Shown here: piece by piece, positions 23,482-32,402 of the stretch | How positions within the stretch are numbered: the first letter of the stretch is position 1 | How the letters are laid out: each line of letters starts with the position of its first letter | Origin: Cyclobacteriaceae bacterium | GTDB lineage: Bacteria > Bacteroidota > Bacteroidia > Cytophagales > Cyclobacteriaceae | DNA length: 45,075 nucleotides | Direction of reading: 5' to 3' | Assembly (NCBI GenBank): GCA_019694905.1 | Contig: JAIBBB010000005.1 | Coordinates: forward strand, 1-45,075 | Made by a program: the position numbers and the translations under genes | The notes under the pieces: model-generated | Seen by the model: only the letters and a program-made list of their open reading frames with translations | What the model was told of the DNA's origin: nothing | Database searches by the model: none

Positions 23482-23560
23482 TACCAGAACGAACCAAATA
23501 GTAGCCGCGGCGTTAAAGAGTCACGGATAGAATCAGTTAATCGAGTTTATAATAGCACAA

Positions 23561-25588
23561 ATGGCCGGAAGGCCAGACCCATTTATGGCAGACGAGAGAA
23601 GAGACAACAAGATGTTACCCAAACCTCCCAGAGGCAATTACCAACTTTGGGTCATCCTGGCGCTGGTAGCAGTTATCCTGGGCGTAAGCGTGGTGAGCCA
23701 GATCGGAGAGCCCATTGAGATTCAGTCGACCAGGTTTGAGAACATGGTGAAGGGGCAGGATATCCAGCGGATCGTAGTGGTCAAGAATCAGGACATGGTG
23801 GAGATCACCTTGAATGCCGAGGCGTTGAAGAATGCGTCTTACCGAAATGAACTGGAGGGCAAGAATCGCATGGGCATTACCGCCGGCCCGCACTACAGGA
23901 TGAAAATAGGATCTCTCGACAAGTTCATCGAGAAGTATGATCAGATCAAAAAGAATGGCGGCGTAGATCTCGAATATGAAACGCGAAATGATTTTGGAAG
24001 TCAGCTGTTCAGTTGGGGACTTTTGTTCTTCCTGCTGTTTGGTTTCTGGATGCTGATGCGCCGCATGACCGGTGGTGGTGGCCCTGGAGGACAGATCTTC
24101 AATATCGGCAAGTCCAAGGCCGCACTTTTTGATGCAGAAAATCGCGTCAAGATCACCTTTGAAGATGTCGCCGGCCTGGATGAAGCCAAGGAAGAAATCC
24201 GGGAGATTGTGGAGTTCCTCAAGAATCCATCGAAGTTCACCAAACTGGGTGGAAAGATTCCCAAAGGCGCCCTGCTTGTTGGCCCTCCCGGCACAGGTAA
24301 AACACTGCTCGCGAAAGCCGTGGCTGGTGAAGCGGCAGTTCCCTTCTTCTCGCTGTCGGGTTCTGACTTTGTCGAGATGTTTGTCGGTGTGGGTGCCGCC
24401 CGTGTGCGTGACCTCTTCAAACAGGCCAAAGAAAAAGCCCCCTGTATCGTATTCATCGATGAGGTTGACGCCATCGGTAGAAGTCGTGGCCGTGGATCCA
24501 TGCCCGGCGCCAACGACGAACGCGAAAACACACTCAACTCGCTGCTCGTTGAAATGGACGGCTTTGCCACCGACAGCGGCGTGATCATTCTCGCAGCCAC
24601 CAACCGCCCCGATGTATTGGATTCTGCACTGATGCGGCCCGGTCGTTTTGACCGTCAGATCAGCATCGACAAACCCGATATCGTCGGGCGCGAAGCAATC
24701 TTCCGCGTTCACCTCAAACCCATCAAACTTTCAAAGGAAGTTGACACGAAAAAACTCGCCGCGCAGACGCCTGGCTTTGCAGGCGCCGAAATCGCCAACG
24801 TGTGTAACGAAGCCGCATTGATCGCCGCCCGTAAAGACAAGAGGGAAGTCGAAATGCAGGATTTCCACGACGCCATCGACCGTGTGATCGGCGGACTGGA
24901 GAAGAAAACAAAAATTATTTCACCTGAGGAAAAACGGATCGTCGCCTATCATGAAGCTGGTCACGCGGTAGCCGGCTGGTTCCTCGAACACGCCGATCCA
25001 CTCGTGAAGGTGAGCATCGTGCCTCGTGGCGTCGCCGCGCTTGGTTATGCCCAGTACCTGCCCAAAGAGCAGTTCCTCTATCAGACCGACCAGCTCATCG
25101 ATGAGATGTGCATGACTTTCGGTGGACGAGTGGCTGAAGATATTGTATTCAACAAGATCTCCACCGGCGCACTCAGCGACCTGGAGCGGATCACCAAAAT
25201 GGCCTATAGCATCGTCACTGTCTATGGCATGAACAAGGAGATTGGCAACCTGTCATTCTATGACTCAAAGCAGTCGGAATACAATTTCCAGAAACCTTAT
25301 TCGGACGCAACTGCCGAACGTATTGACAAAGAAGTAAAGAGCCTGATTGACTTCTGCTACCAGCGAACCAAGATGCTGCTGAATGAACACCGTGAGCATC
25401 TGGAGGTTATTTCCAAAGAGTTGCTTGAGAAAGAGATTCTGTTCCAGAGCGATTTGGAGCGGCTGATCGGAAAGCGCCCTTTTGCCAATCCTACCACTTA
25501 CGAGAAGTTCACCAACAGTATTCCAGACAAGAAGGAAGAAGCGCCCAAAACAGAAAGCGCACCCACAGAAAGCACCGAATCAAAATAA
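23561..25588 (+). CDS. ftsH: ATP-dependent zinc metalloprotease FtsH
   Basis: The 675-residue inner-membrane AAA protease degrades unassembled membrane proteins and some regulators. Helix 1 spans about 27-45, a small periplasmic domain follows, helix 2 is 149-166. The ATPase shows Walker A GPPGTGKT (241-248), Walker B IVFIDEVD (297-303), pore motif FVGVGA (274-279) and the second region of homology (347-363). The zinc site is HEAGH (464-468) with Asp540 as third ligand. The tail is short, charged and rich in T, E and S. The start could be the ATG at 23561 or the next at 23585 (MADERR). A TATAAT-like stretch lies upstream but no TAnnTTTG. A strong terminator follows. Confidence 0.96.
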   Translation: MAGRPDPFMADERRDNKMLPKPPRGNYQLWVILALVAVILGVSVVSQIGEPIEIQSTRFENMVKGQDIQRIVVVKNQDMVEITLNAEALKNASYRNELEGKNRMGITAGPHYRMKIGSLDKFIEKYDQIKKNGGVDLEYETRNDFGSQLFSWGLLFFLLFGFWMLMRRMTGGGGPGGQIFNIGKSKAALFDAENRVKITFEDVAGLDEAKEEIREIVEFLKNPSKFTKLGGKIPKGALLVGPPGTGKTLLAKAVAGEAAVPFFSLSGSDFVEMFVGVGAARVRDLFKQAKEKAPCIVFIDEVDAIGRSRGRGSMPGANDERENTLNSLLVEMDGFATDSGVIILAATNRPDVLDSALMRPGRFDRQISIDKPDIVGREAIFRVHLKPIKLSKEVDTKKLAAQTPGFAGAEIANVCNEAALIAARKDKREVEMQDFHDAIDRVIGGLEKKTKIISPEEKRIVAYHEAGHAVAGWFLEHADPLVKVSIVPRGVAALGYAQYLPKEQFLYQTDQLIDEMCMTFGGRVAEDIVFNKISTGALSDLERITKMAYSIVTVYGMNKEIGNLSFYDSKQSEYNFQKPYSDATAERIDKEVKSLIDFCYQRTKMLLNEHREHLEVISKELLEKEILFQSDLERLIGKRPFANPTTYEKFTNSIPDKKEEAPKTESAPTESTESK

Positions 25589-25638
25589 TCAACGAATTTT
25601 CTCGTTGAAGAAAGGGCGTGACTTTTCACGCCCTTTTT
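25589..25638 (+). terminator. Tandem hairpin terminator after ftsH
   Basis: Directly after the ftsH stop a 7-base-pair hairpin (25589-25595 with 25602-25608) is followed by an 11-base-pair perfect stem (25611-25621 with 25626-25636, CTTT loop) ending in a run of five T. The second is a classical intrinsic terminator, so the DUF4349 gene at 25670 probably has its own promoter. Confidence 0.85.
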
Positions 25639-25669
25639 CATTACTTGACATAAGCTAACCCCTTTCTGT

Positions 25670-26470
25670 ATGAGAACCTTCCTGACTGGATTCCTGCTGG
25701 TGGCCCTTGCCCTTGGGTGCAACACCAAAAATGAAAATGTGGTGGTGCCAGACGAAGAATCGCTTGACGTGGACCTGAAGCGTGCACTCCCGCCCGCTCC
25801 AGAGGCATCCGCGGCACAGCCCATCGATCGCAAACTCATAAAGAATGGCAGCATTTCGATTGTTGTCGACGATGTGGCAGAAACCCGCACGCAGATTTTA
25901 CAAACCGTCAAAAATCTCCACGGTTATATCAGCAACGAGAGCCAGAACAACAGCGCTTCCCACCTGCAGTATGACTATACCATCCGGGTTCCTGCCGCAA
26001 AGTTCGACTCCCTGCAGCTCAAACTGGAGGGACTTGCTGAACGCGTGGAGAGCAAGAATATTTCAACCGAAGATGTCACTGAACAATTCGTGGATCTGGG
26101 CGCCCGACTGAAGACCAAGCAGGAACTCGAGACGCGCTACCGCGAAATTCTTAAGCAGGCCCGTACGGTGGAAGAGATACTGGCTATCGAAACGCAGATC
26201 GGCAACGTCCGCGCTGAAATTGAAAGTATGGAAGGGCGGCTGAACTACCTTTCCAGCCAGGTTGCCTACTCAACGATGAATGCTACCACCATCCAGGAAC
26301 TCCAGGCCGACTATGGCTTCTTCTCGCAGCTCGTGTCCGCATTTGGCCGCGGTTGGAGTGCTCTCCTTGCTTTCATGACCGGCATTGCTGCCGCCTGGCC
26401 ATTTGTTATCATGATCAGTGGCGGGCTTTGGTTTTTCCTCCGGAGAAGACGGAAATCAGGCAACAGCTGA
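25670..26470 (+). CDS. DUF4349 lipoprotein with C-terminal membrane helix
   Basis: The 266-residue protein has a lipoprotein signal with lipobox LALGC (Cys17). The DUF4349 domain follows (about 54-235): a beta part (GSISIVVDDVAETRTQIL, YDYTIRVPAAKFDSL), then a long coiled-coil helix pair (KQELETRYREILKQARTVEEILAIETQIGNVRAEIESMEGRL). A C-terminal helix (WPFVIMISGGLWFFL) ends in RRRRK, which should face the cytoplasm. Lipid and helix would anchor both ends, which favours the inner membrane. Function of the family is unknown. The gene is isolated between the ftsH terminator and a converging sigma-factor gene whose stop is 2 bases away. Confidence 0.87.
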   Translation: MRTFLTGFLLVALALGCNTKNENVVVPDEESLDVDLKRALPPAPEASAAQPIDRKLIKNGSISIVVDDVAETRTQILQTVKNLHGYISNESQNNSASHLQYDYTIRVPAAKFDSLQLKLEGLAERVESKNISTEDVTEQFVDLGARLKTKQELETRYREILKQARTVEEILAIETQIGNVRAEIESMEGRLNYLSSQVAYSTMNATTIQELQADYGFFSQLVSAFGRGWSALLAFMTGIAAAWPFVIMISGGLWFFLRRRRKSGNS

Positions 26471-26472
26471 CC

Positions 26473-27678
26473 TCACGTCAACTTCTTTCGGATCAGGTCA
26501 ATGTCCCCGCGGGTCTTGACGAGTTTAAGTGTTTCCTGATAGTGCTCCTGTGATCTGACCGGATCGCTCGGTGCGTAGAGGACAGCAAGCAGCGCATGAT
26601 AAAACTGATTGCCCATCCAACCTAACTTTTCCGTTTCGCTGATCGCTGTCGCAGCTCCCTCGACCTTGTACAACGCATAGTTGCGGTTCAGTAACACCAT
26701 GGGGGAGGTCCCAAAATGCTGAAGGTGCTCATACAACGACAGGATGGAAGGCCACTTGGAGGTGTTTGATTCATCTACCGTAAGCCACCAGGCGATGGTG
26801 GCTTCCACGTGATACCTGGTCAATATGTCGCCGGACGAGGCCAGATGCAGATAGTGACTTCCTTCAGCAATTAGCGCATGGTCCCATTGCGATCGATCCT
26901 GTTCATTGTAAAGAATAAGCTCACCCGTTACCTGTTTGCGCGCCCGAAAGCGGGAGGCGTGGAAGCACATCAGTGCATAGAGCGACCGCGTTGCCGGTGT
27001 ATTCGCAGGTGGGTAATCCATCAACATCCGCACCAGGTGCATCGCTTCAAAGCACAAATCTTCTCTCAATACGGTATCATGACATTCTGAATAGTATCCC
27101 TCACTGTAAAGCAAATAGAGCGTGTTGAGCACTGCATCCAGTCTTTGAGAGATTTGAGTGGTCTCAGGAAATTCCATTTGCACACCTTTGATGCGGAGAA
27201 TTTCACGTGCCCGATACAACCGCTTGCTGATAGTTTCCTCACTGGCCAGGAAGGCGCTCGCAATTTCCTGTATGCCAAAGCCACAGAGAATGCGCAGCGC
27301 CAGTCCCACCTGTGATTCTGCCGGAAGCGAAGGATGCGAAAGCGCAAACATCATGCGCAACTGGCTGTCGTGGAGACCATCGGTGGACCAGGCCGCCTCG
27401 TCGGTCATGTCGGTTGCCAATACCACCTCATCAGTTCGCTGCTCTCTGCCGGCTCGTTTGAGCAAGTTCAGCGCCTTGTTTCGTGCTACCCGGTGTAGCC
27501 AGGCAGCTGGGTTATCAGGTTTGCCCCTGTAGGGCCAGGTTTCGAGGGCAGCGAGGAATGTCTCACTGGCAATATCTTCCGCCAACTGCAAATGTGCGAT
27601 ACCGTGGTATCGGCACAACGAGGAAGTAATTCGCCGGAACTCAGACCGGAACAAATGTGGTACATCCACCTGGTCCAT
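26473..27678 (-). CDS. ECF sigma factor of the ECF42 type with long C-terminal extension
   Basis: The 401-residue protein has sigma region 2 (about 8-75; ASETFLAALETW and NPAAWLHRVARNKAL) and region 4 (about 118-163; FGIQEIASAFLASEETISKRLYRAREILR). A C-terminal extension of over 200 residues follows (QRLDAVLNTLYLLYSEGY, then TPR-like helices), the DUF6596 hallmark of the ECF42 group. These sigmas lack a classical anti-sigma factor; the extension is thought to set activity, and the partner gene encodes a DGPF/YCII protein. That partner lies 8 bases upstream on the same strand, so the pair is complete. Targets probably include its own operon; a special promoter motif was not recognised. Confidence 0.93.
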   Translation of the reverse strand: MDQVDVPHLFRSEFRRITSSLCRYHGIAHLQLAEDIASETFLAALETWPYRGKPDNPAAWLHRVARNKALNLLKRAGREQRTDEVVLATDMTDEAAWSTDGLHDSQLRMMFALSHPSLPAESQVGLALRILCGFGIQEIASAFLASEETISKRLYRAREILRIKGVQMEFPETTQISQRLDAVLNTLYLLYSEGYYSECHDTVLREDLCFEAMHLVRMLMDYPPANTPATRSLYALMCFHASRFRARKQVTGELILYNEQDRSQWDHALIAEGSHYLHLASSGDILTRYHVEATIAWWLTVDESNTSKWPSILSLYEHLQHFGTSPMVLLNRNYALYKVEGAATAISETEKLGWMGNQFYHALLAVLYAPSDPVRSQEHYQETLKLVKTRGDIDLIRKKLT

Positions 27679-27686
27679 CTCCCAAC

Positions 27687-28040
27687 TCAGTGTACGCCAT
27701 CACCACTGGCAATCAGCCGCACCTCCACGCTGTTGCCTTCACCCTGAAGGACCGGGCAGCCCTTGGCAAATTCGGCGGCCTCGTCGGATGACGCAGCGCG
27801 CACCACAATAAATCCACCGATGGTTTCCTTCAGGCCGCCAAACGGACCATTCACAACACTCTTGTCATGACGTACGACCTTTGCCTCCTGGAATGGCAAG
27901 CCCGTGCCGGAAACAAATTGATTTTTTGCTGCAATGCCTCCAATCCAATCCATGGTTTGCTTCATCCATGCCTGAATCTGTTCCGGGGAAGCGACCTTGG
28001 CGCCATCGTCGTGGCGCATGATCAATGCATACTCTTTCAT
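27687..28040 (-). CDS. YCII-related (DGPF) protein, partner of the ECF42 sigma factor
   Basis: The 117-residue protein is a single YCII-related ferredoxin-like domain. It opens MKEYALIMRHD and has the family's name-giving motif as VNGPFGGLKETIGGFIVVRA (Asn in place of the Asp of DGPF). The C-terminal strand EVRLI is typical. DGPF proteins are the constant genomic partners of ECF42 sigma factors; their activity is unknown. Here it lies just upstream of the sigma gene and shares its transcript. The 76-base gap before it, towards the nnr gene, should hold the promoter, though no TAnnTTTG is evident there, which fits use of an alternative sigma. Confidence 0.9.
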   Translation of the reverse strand: MKEYALIMRHDDGAKVASPEQIQAWMKQTMDWIGGIAAKNQFVSGTGLPFQEAKVVRHDKSVVNGPFGGLKETIGGFIVVRAASSDEAAEFAKGCPVLQGEGNSVEVRLIASGDGVH

Positions 28041-28116
28041 AAGTTGGTAGTTAAAGGGTTTTGAGATTTATGCTATGACCACCAGGACAGCATAAAATGG
28101 ACAAGAAGGAAGATAT

Positions 28117-29607
28117 TTATTTCAGGTTTTCTGTGACAGTGCCCAGGGCTTCTATCAGATCGGTGGCCAACATAGAGTGTTCACCCGCAGTCTTCACAGC
28201 CACGTCACCCGCAGCGCCATGCCACCACACTCCGAGTAGTGCGGCGACGACGTGTTCATACCCTTGTGCCAGAAGAGCCGTTAGTATGCCCGTGAGCGCA
28301 TCGCCGCTTCCACCTTTGGCCATGCCCGGATTCCCGGTGCTGTTGAATGTAACCCTCCCGTCAGGGGTGGCCACCGCAGTGTGTGCTCCTTTCAAAACAA
28401 CCACCGACCGGGTTCTCTTCGACAATTCCCTGAGCCTGTTCAGTCGCTCCACATCGTTGTGCCATTCGTCTGTCAACCTCGCAAACTCTCCCGGGTGCGG
28501 CGTCAGAATGCTACCCTCAGGAATAAGTGACATCCAATGCCTGTTCAATGCCAGTATGTTCAGCGCATCAGCATCAAGCACTACTGGCTTTCTGTAGTCG
28601 TTCAGCAATTTGCCGAGTGCAATAGCCGTAGCCGGGTCCTGACCCATGCCAGGCCCCAAGCCGATTGCATCAAACTGCTCCACTGAAGGAACTTTGGTCC
28701 AGTATGATTCACCTGCAACCATCGCCATAGCTTCAGGCGCCGCTGTTTGCAGAATGTTCAGACCGGTGCCTGGCACTAAGGTCGTTGTGAGCCCGGCACC
28801 TGCGCGAAGGCAGGCACGTGTTGCCAATACGGCGGCACCCATCTTTCCCTCACTTCCTGCCACGACCAGTGCGCGTCCATATTTGCCCTTGTGATCAAAT
28901 CTTGCGCGTGCTTTGAAAAGATCAGAAGCATCTTCCCGGGTGAAGTAATGATAAGCCGTCTCCTGCTTGCCGATGAAGCCCATGTCGAGTCCAATGTCGA
29001 GCACTGTCCAGTCCCCCACTGCAGGCGCAGCATCAGGGAACATGAAGGAAAGCCTGGGCAATTGAAAGGTGAGTGTATGGTCGCAGTGCATCACAGGTCC
29101 GCTCGCCATACTGTCTGTCGGCAGACCTGAAGGAATATCGATGGCTACCTTGATACATTTAATCTGATTGAATCTCTTGGCAACACCGGCAAATAGTCCT
29201 TCCAGTGGCCGGGACAAGCCCGAGCCGAGCAGGGCATCAACCAGGACGTCACAGCCTGCAAATGAGGGCATCTCCTGGCTCTCTACAATGTCGGTCAATG
29301 GCACACGGTCAGCCACCCGCTGGTAGTTCTTTTCAAAATCAGAAGTGGGCGTGTTGCCGCGCACAACCCAAACACGCACATCGTAGCCGCGGGCTTGCAA
29401 CAGCCGGGCTATACCCAATCCATCACCGCCGTTGTTACCCGTGCCGCAGATGATACCGATTTTGGAGTTGGCGCTGAACCGCGAACATAGCCATCCGCAT
29501 GCAGCCATGCTGGCACGCTCCATGAGATCGATTGAGGAAACAGGTTCGTGCGCTATGGTATATCGGTCTGCCTCGCGAATCTGAGATGCAGAAAGAATGG
29601 GAAGCAT
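28117..29607 (-). CDS. nnrDE: Bifunctional NAD(P)H-hydrate epimerase / ADP-dependent NAD(P)H-hydrate dehydratase
   Basis: The 496-residue protein repairs hydrated NADH and NADPH. The N-terminal YjeF_N epimerase domain (about 1-210) shows the GTGNNGGDGLGIARLL loop and the VDALLGSGL strand; the C-terminal ribokinase-like dehydratase domain shows ILTPHPGEF, VVLKGAHT and the nucleotide/anion motif NPGMAKGGSGDALTGIL. Fusion of the two activities is the usual bacterial form. It follows nuoD by 34 bases on the same strand, so repair of NADH hydrates may be co-expressed with complex I, which would suit its job; this is inference. The gene ends at 28117 with no obvious terminator. Confidence 0.94.
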   Translation of the reverse strand: MLPILSASQIREADRYTIAHEPVSSIDLMERASMAACGWLCSRFSANSKIGIICGTGNNGGDGLGIARLLQARGYDVRVWVVRGNTPTSDFEKNYQRVADRVPLTDIVESQEMPSFAGCDVLVDALLGSGLSRPLEGLFAGVAKRFNQIKCIKVAIDIPSGLPTDSMASGPVMHCDHTLTFQLPRLSFMFPDAAPAVGDWTVLDIGLDMGFIGKQETAYHYFTREDASDLFKARARFDHKGKYGRALVVAGSEGKMGAAVLATRACLRAGAGLTTTLVPGTGLNILQTAAPEAMAMVAGESYWTKVPSVEQFDAIGLGPGMGQDPATAIALGKLLNDYRKPVVLDADALNILALNRHWMSLIPEGSILTPHPGEFARLTDEWHNDVERLNRLRELSKRTRSVVVLKGAHTAVATPDGRVTFNSTGNPGMAKGGSGDALTGILTALLAQGYEHVVAALLGVWWHGAAGDVAVKTAGEHSMLATDLIEALGTVTENLK

Positions 29608-29641
29608 GGAATAAAGTTAGTGAATCCGCGGTTGACCATAG

Positions 29642-30853
29642 CTACCGATCCACCTCGCCCATCACAATGTCGATGGAACCTACTATGGCAATCAGATCAG
29701 CAATTAGCACACCCCGGCTTATCTCGGGCAGCACCGATAAATTGGCAAAGCAGCCTGAGCGAGCCTTGCACCGGAACGGAACATCCGACTTGCCGTCTGC
29801 CCGAAAGAAGAATCCAAGTTCACCCTTCGGACTTTCTGCCCGCACATAGCAGTCTTGTGCTTTGGGTCTGATCTTTTTGGGCACCATGGCTTGTGGATCA
29901 AATTCCGTGGTGCGAACCTGATCACCGGTGAGCCTTGAGAGACACTGACGAATGATCTTCAATGATTCTTCCATTTCGCGGATACGTACCCAGGCACGAT
30001 CCCAGCAATCTCCCGTAGTACCCATCAGGCCTTCGCCGATGGGGATTTCAAATTCCAGTTCAGGGTAAACAGAATATCCGTCTACTCTTCGCAAGTCAAA
30101 ACGCAAGCCAGATGCCCGCAGCATCGGGCCCGTAACTCCGTAGTTGATCGCAAGATTACGGTCCAGTACTCCCACGTTGGCAGTGCGATCAACAAAAATT
30201 CTATTCTCGATCAGCAGCCGGCGCAACTCAGTCAGTTTCGGTTCGAAGTAAGTGACAAATTCAAGGCAACGCTCCTCAAAACCAACCGGCAGATCGTAGA
30301 ATAGTCCGCCAATCCACATGTAGTTATACAGCATTCGGGCCCCCGAAGCCCATTCCAGCATGCGGAGAATGTGCTCGCGGTCGCGCATAATCCAGAAGAA
30401 AGGAGTGAACGCGCCAAGGTCCATTCCATAGGCACCCGTAGCCACCAGGTGCGAAGCGATGCGGTTCAATTCTGCAACCAGCACCCGGATGAACTCCACC
30501 CGTCGCGGGATTTGTCCCGTGAGCCCGAGCATCTTTTCAACACCCAGCACGTAGGCGTGTTCCGCATTCATCGCTGCCACATAGTCCATGCGGTCAACAA
30601 AAGGAATGGTCTGGTTATAGGGCAACTTTTCGGCGTGCTTTTCAAAACACCGGTGCAGATAGCCGATGTGAGGCACCACCTCCCGTACGATTTCGCCATC
30701 CAGCAGCACTTCCAGGCGGAGCACGCCATGGGTAGAAGGGTGCTGCGGGCCCAGGTTGATCACCATCTCCTCCTTTCGCAAGCGGGAAACATCGAAGTGA
30801 TTCGGTTCGCTTCGCTGCAGGTGATCAGGATGAAACTGGTATTGCTGCTTCAC
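29642..30853 (-). CDS. nuoD: NADH-quinone oxidoreductase subunit D
   Basis: The 403-residue protein is the 49-kDa subunit of complex I, forming much of the quinone site on the cytoplasmic arm. Diagnostic motifs are [15 protein letters not shown] (about 35-49), [17 protein letters not shown], and the invariant C-terminal ending DIVMGEVDR. The residues expected at the quinone site (His in STHG and Tyr in MDYV) are present. It overlaps nuoC by four bases (ATGA). After nuoD the operon stops: instead of nuoE-N there is the NAD(P)H-hydrate repair gene, so the other subunits must lie elsewhere. Confidence 0.96.
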   Translation of the reverse strand: MKQQYQFHPDHLQRSEPNHFDVSRLRKEEMVINLGPQHPSTHGVLRLEVLLDGEIVREVVPHIGYLHRCFEKHAEKLPYNQTIPFVDRMDYVAAMNAEHAYVLGVEKMLGLTGQIPRRVEFIRVLVAELNRIASHLVATGAYGMDLGAFTPFFWIMRDREHILRMLEWASGARMLYNYMWIGGLFYDLPVGFEERCLEFVTYFEPKLTELRRLLIENRIFVDRTANVGVLDRNLAINYGVTGPMLRASGLRFDLRRVDGYSVYPELEFEIPIGEGLMGTTGDCWDRAWVRIREMEESLKIIRQCLSRLTGDQVRTTEFDPQAMVPKKIRPKAQDCYVRAESPKGELGFFFRADGKSDVPFRCKARSGCFANLSVLPEISRGVLIADLIAIVGSIDIVMGEVDR

Positions 30854-31362
30854 GTGGCAGATGCGTTTGGATCCGGATGGAGCTCGAGCCCGTGGTAACG
30901 TTCTTGTTCGCGGTAATCCTTGCGCAACGGAAATCCTTCCCAGTCAGCGGGCATCAGTATCCTTCGCAAGTCCGGGTGCCCCGTGAACACAATACCAAAC
31001 ATGTCATATACTTCCCTCTCGAGCCAGTTTGCTCCACCGAAATGATTGGTGAGTGTAGGTACTTCCAGGGCCGCGTAGGGCAGTTCCACACGCACTGCCA
31101 ATGAAAAGTGATTGACGATAGAGTAAAAGTGATACATCACTTCCATCGTTCCAGCAGCAGCACCATTGTCAATGCCCGTGACACAGGAGAGTTGATCAAT
31201 GTACAATTCCGGGTGACGCTTCATTTCTGTCACAACAGGCAAAAGCAAGGCAGGTGGCAGTGAGACGGTGACGGGCGTGCTTTCAAAATTCACAGACAAG
31301 GGCTCTGGCGAGAACGCCTGGATCACCGGCAAAATCTGCTGCTGAAACTGCTCAGAGTTCAT
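30850..31362 (-). CDS. nuoC: NADH-quinone oxidoreductase subunit C
   Basis: The 170-residue protein is the 30-kDa peripheral-arm subunit of complex I. The family signature [20 protein letters not shown] lies near residues 113-132, followed by [18 protein letters not shown]. It is a stand-alone NuoC, not the NuoCD fusion of enterobacteria. It overlaps nuoB upstream and nuoD downstream by four bases each, giving near-stoichiometric coupled translation. The N-terminal 40 residues are variable in this family and unremarkable here. Confidence 0.95.
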   Translation of the reverse strand: MNSEQFQQQILPVIQAFSPEPLSVNFESTPVTVSLPPALLLPVVTEMKRHPELYIDQLSCVTGIDNGAAAGTMEVMYHFYSIVNHFSLAVRVELPYAALEVPTLTNHFGGANWLEREVYDMFGIVFTGHPDLRRILMPADWEGFPLRKDYREQERYHGLELHPDPNASAT

Positions 31363-31892
31363 GGTCTTGACAGGATGCTTTCGCCCGAAATTTTCTCGTG
31401 GAGTTTCAGGATACCTCCAATCAGCGCTTCAGGTCTGGGCGGGCATCCTGGCACGTATACATCAACAGGAATAATTTTGTCCACGCCCTTTACGACGTGA
31501 TACCCGTGTTGCCAATAGGGGCCACCGCAATTGGCACAAGAGCCCATGGAAATCACATAGCGGGGTTCTGCCATCTGCTCATACAACCGCCGGATGCGGT
31601 CTGCCATCTTATAGACCACCGTCCCGGCAATGATCATCACATCAGCTTGTCGGGGAGAGGAACGGGGCGCCATGCCAAAACGGTCCATGTCATAGGGAGT
31701 GGAGCCTGTACTCATGAACTCGATCGCACAGCAAGCCAGGCCAAAAGTCATGGGAAACATGGACGACAGTCGCGACCAGTTGAGCAAGTCGTCCAGTTTA
31801 GTAACAATCAACCCTCCATGACCAAACGACTCACTGTGAAGCACGCCGGGCGCCTGAGGATTAATGAGCTTTGTTTCCTGCATGACGTTCAT
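31359..31892 (-). CDS. nuoB: NADH-quinone oxidoreductase subunit B
   Basis: The 177-residue protein carries cluster N2, the last Fe-S centre before quinone in complex I. The ligands are the tandem Cys54-Cys55 (GLACCAIEF), Cys119 ([10 protein letters not shown]) and Cys150 ([11 protein letters not shown]), all in expected places. I start at the ATG at 31892; the next in-frame ATG (31883) is equally possible, while the most upstream one (31976) lies deep inside nuoA and adds 28 unrelated residues. The start overlaps the nuoA end by 32 bases. The stop overlaps nuoC by four. Confidence 0.95.
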   Translation of the reverse strand: MNVMQETKLINPQAPGVLHSESFGHGGLIVTKLDDLLNWSRLSSMFPMTFGLACCAIEFMSTGSTPYDMDRFGMAPRSSPRQADVMIIAGTVVYKMADRIRRLYEQMAEPRYVISMGSCANCGGPYWQHGYHVVKGVDKIIPVDVYVPGCPPRPEALIGGILKLHEKISGESILSRP

Positions 31893-32358
31893 TGATTTGG
31901 TGGTAGCGTTCTTCAGGAATAACTGACATGTGCCGGGGCGTGCGGGGCTGCGGTGCGGACCAGTTGAGGTGCCCATTCACCCATGCATAAGCAAGACCCA
32001 GGGCGAGAATAAGTACAAACAATGTCATCTCCGCAAGGGCAAACCAACCCCATTCCCCCTGCGAGGTGGCCATGAGATCCTTGTCACCGAGTGCGGTTGC
32101 CCAGGGAAAAATCAGAACAATTTCGACTTCAAAGAGAATAAAGAGGATCGCGATCACATAAAACCGCAGGTTAAACTGAGGCCAGGGCGAACCCACCGGT
32201 GTCTCACCACTTTCGTAGGGTGCATTCTTTTCGGCGTTAGGCCGGTGAGGCCTGATCCATCTTGAAACAAGCAATGCGATCGTCACGAAAAGTGCGCCTC
32301 CTACCAGAAAGAGAAGCACGTTGGCAAGATTGTCGAAATAGGAGCCTGCTTGGTTCAT
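31861..32358 (-). CDS. nuoA: NADH-quinone oxidoreductase subunit A
   Basis: The 165-residue membrane subunit of complex I has three helices, about 14-33, 65-86 and 104-125. The conserved [12 protein letters not shown] loop (45-56) and the [12 protein letters not shown] helix with its acidic residues are intact. The C-terminal tail after residue 125 ([14 protein letters not shown] and on) is some 35 residues, longer than in many NuoA proteins, and its end overlaps the nuoB start. It is the first gene of nuoABCD; a promoter-like element ends only five bases before its ATG, so the transcript may be leaderless or nearly so. Confidence 0.94.
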   Translation of the reverse strand: MNQAGSYFDNLANVLLFLVGGALFVTIALLVSRWIRPHRPNAEKNAPYESGETPVGSPWPQFNLRFYVIAILFILFEVEIVLIFPWATALGDKDLMATSQGEWGWFALAEMTLFVLILALGLAYAWVNGHLNWSAPQPRTPRHMSVIPEERYHQINERHAGNKAH

Positions 32359-32363
32359 TCAAT

Positions 32364-32394
32364 CAAAGATAGCATGATAACCCGGTGGAGCGAA
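32364..32394 (-). promoter_or_regulatory. Candidate promoter of nuoABCD
   Basis: On the minus strand TTCG (32394-32391), a 19-base spacer and TATCTTTG (32371-32364) fit the Bacteroidota promoter with one -33 mismatch. It fills the 44-base gap after asnB. The -7 element ends five bases before the nuoA ATG, so start of transcription would lie at or next to the start codon. Confidence 0.48.
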
Positions 32395-32402
32395 TGCCTG
32401 TT

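Noticed and set aside
23530..23560. TATAAT-like stretch before ftsH as a sigma-70 promoter
   Set aside because: Bacteroidota primary sigma does not use the TTGACA/TATAAT consensus, and no TTGACA lies at the right distance.
23615..24712. A 365-codon open frame antisense to ftsH
   Set aside because: It lies wholly inside ftsH, whose motifs are complete; the translation is His/Gln-rich with no family resemblance, as expected of a mirror frame in GC-biased codons.
25641..25660. TTGACA before the DUF4349 gene as a -35 box
   Set aside because: No matching -10 or TAnnTTTG follows before the ATG, and this consensus is not expected in the phylum.
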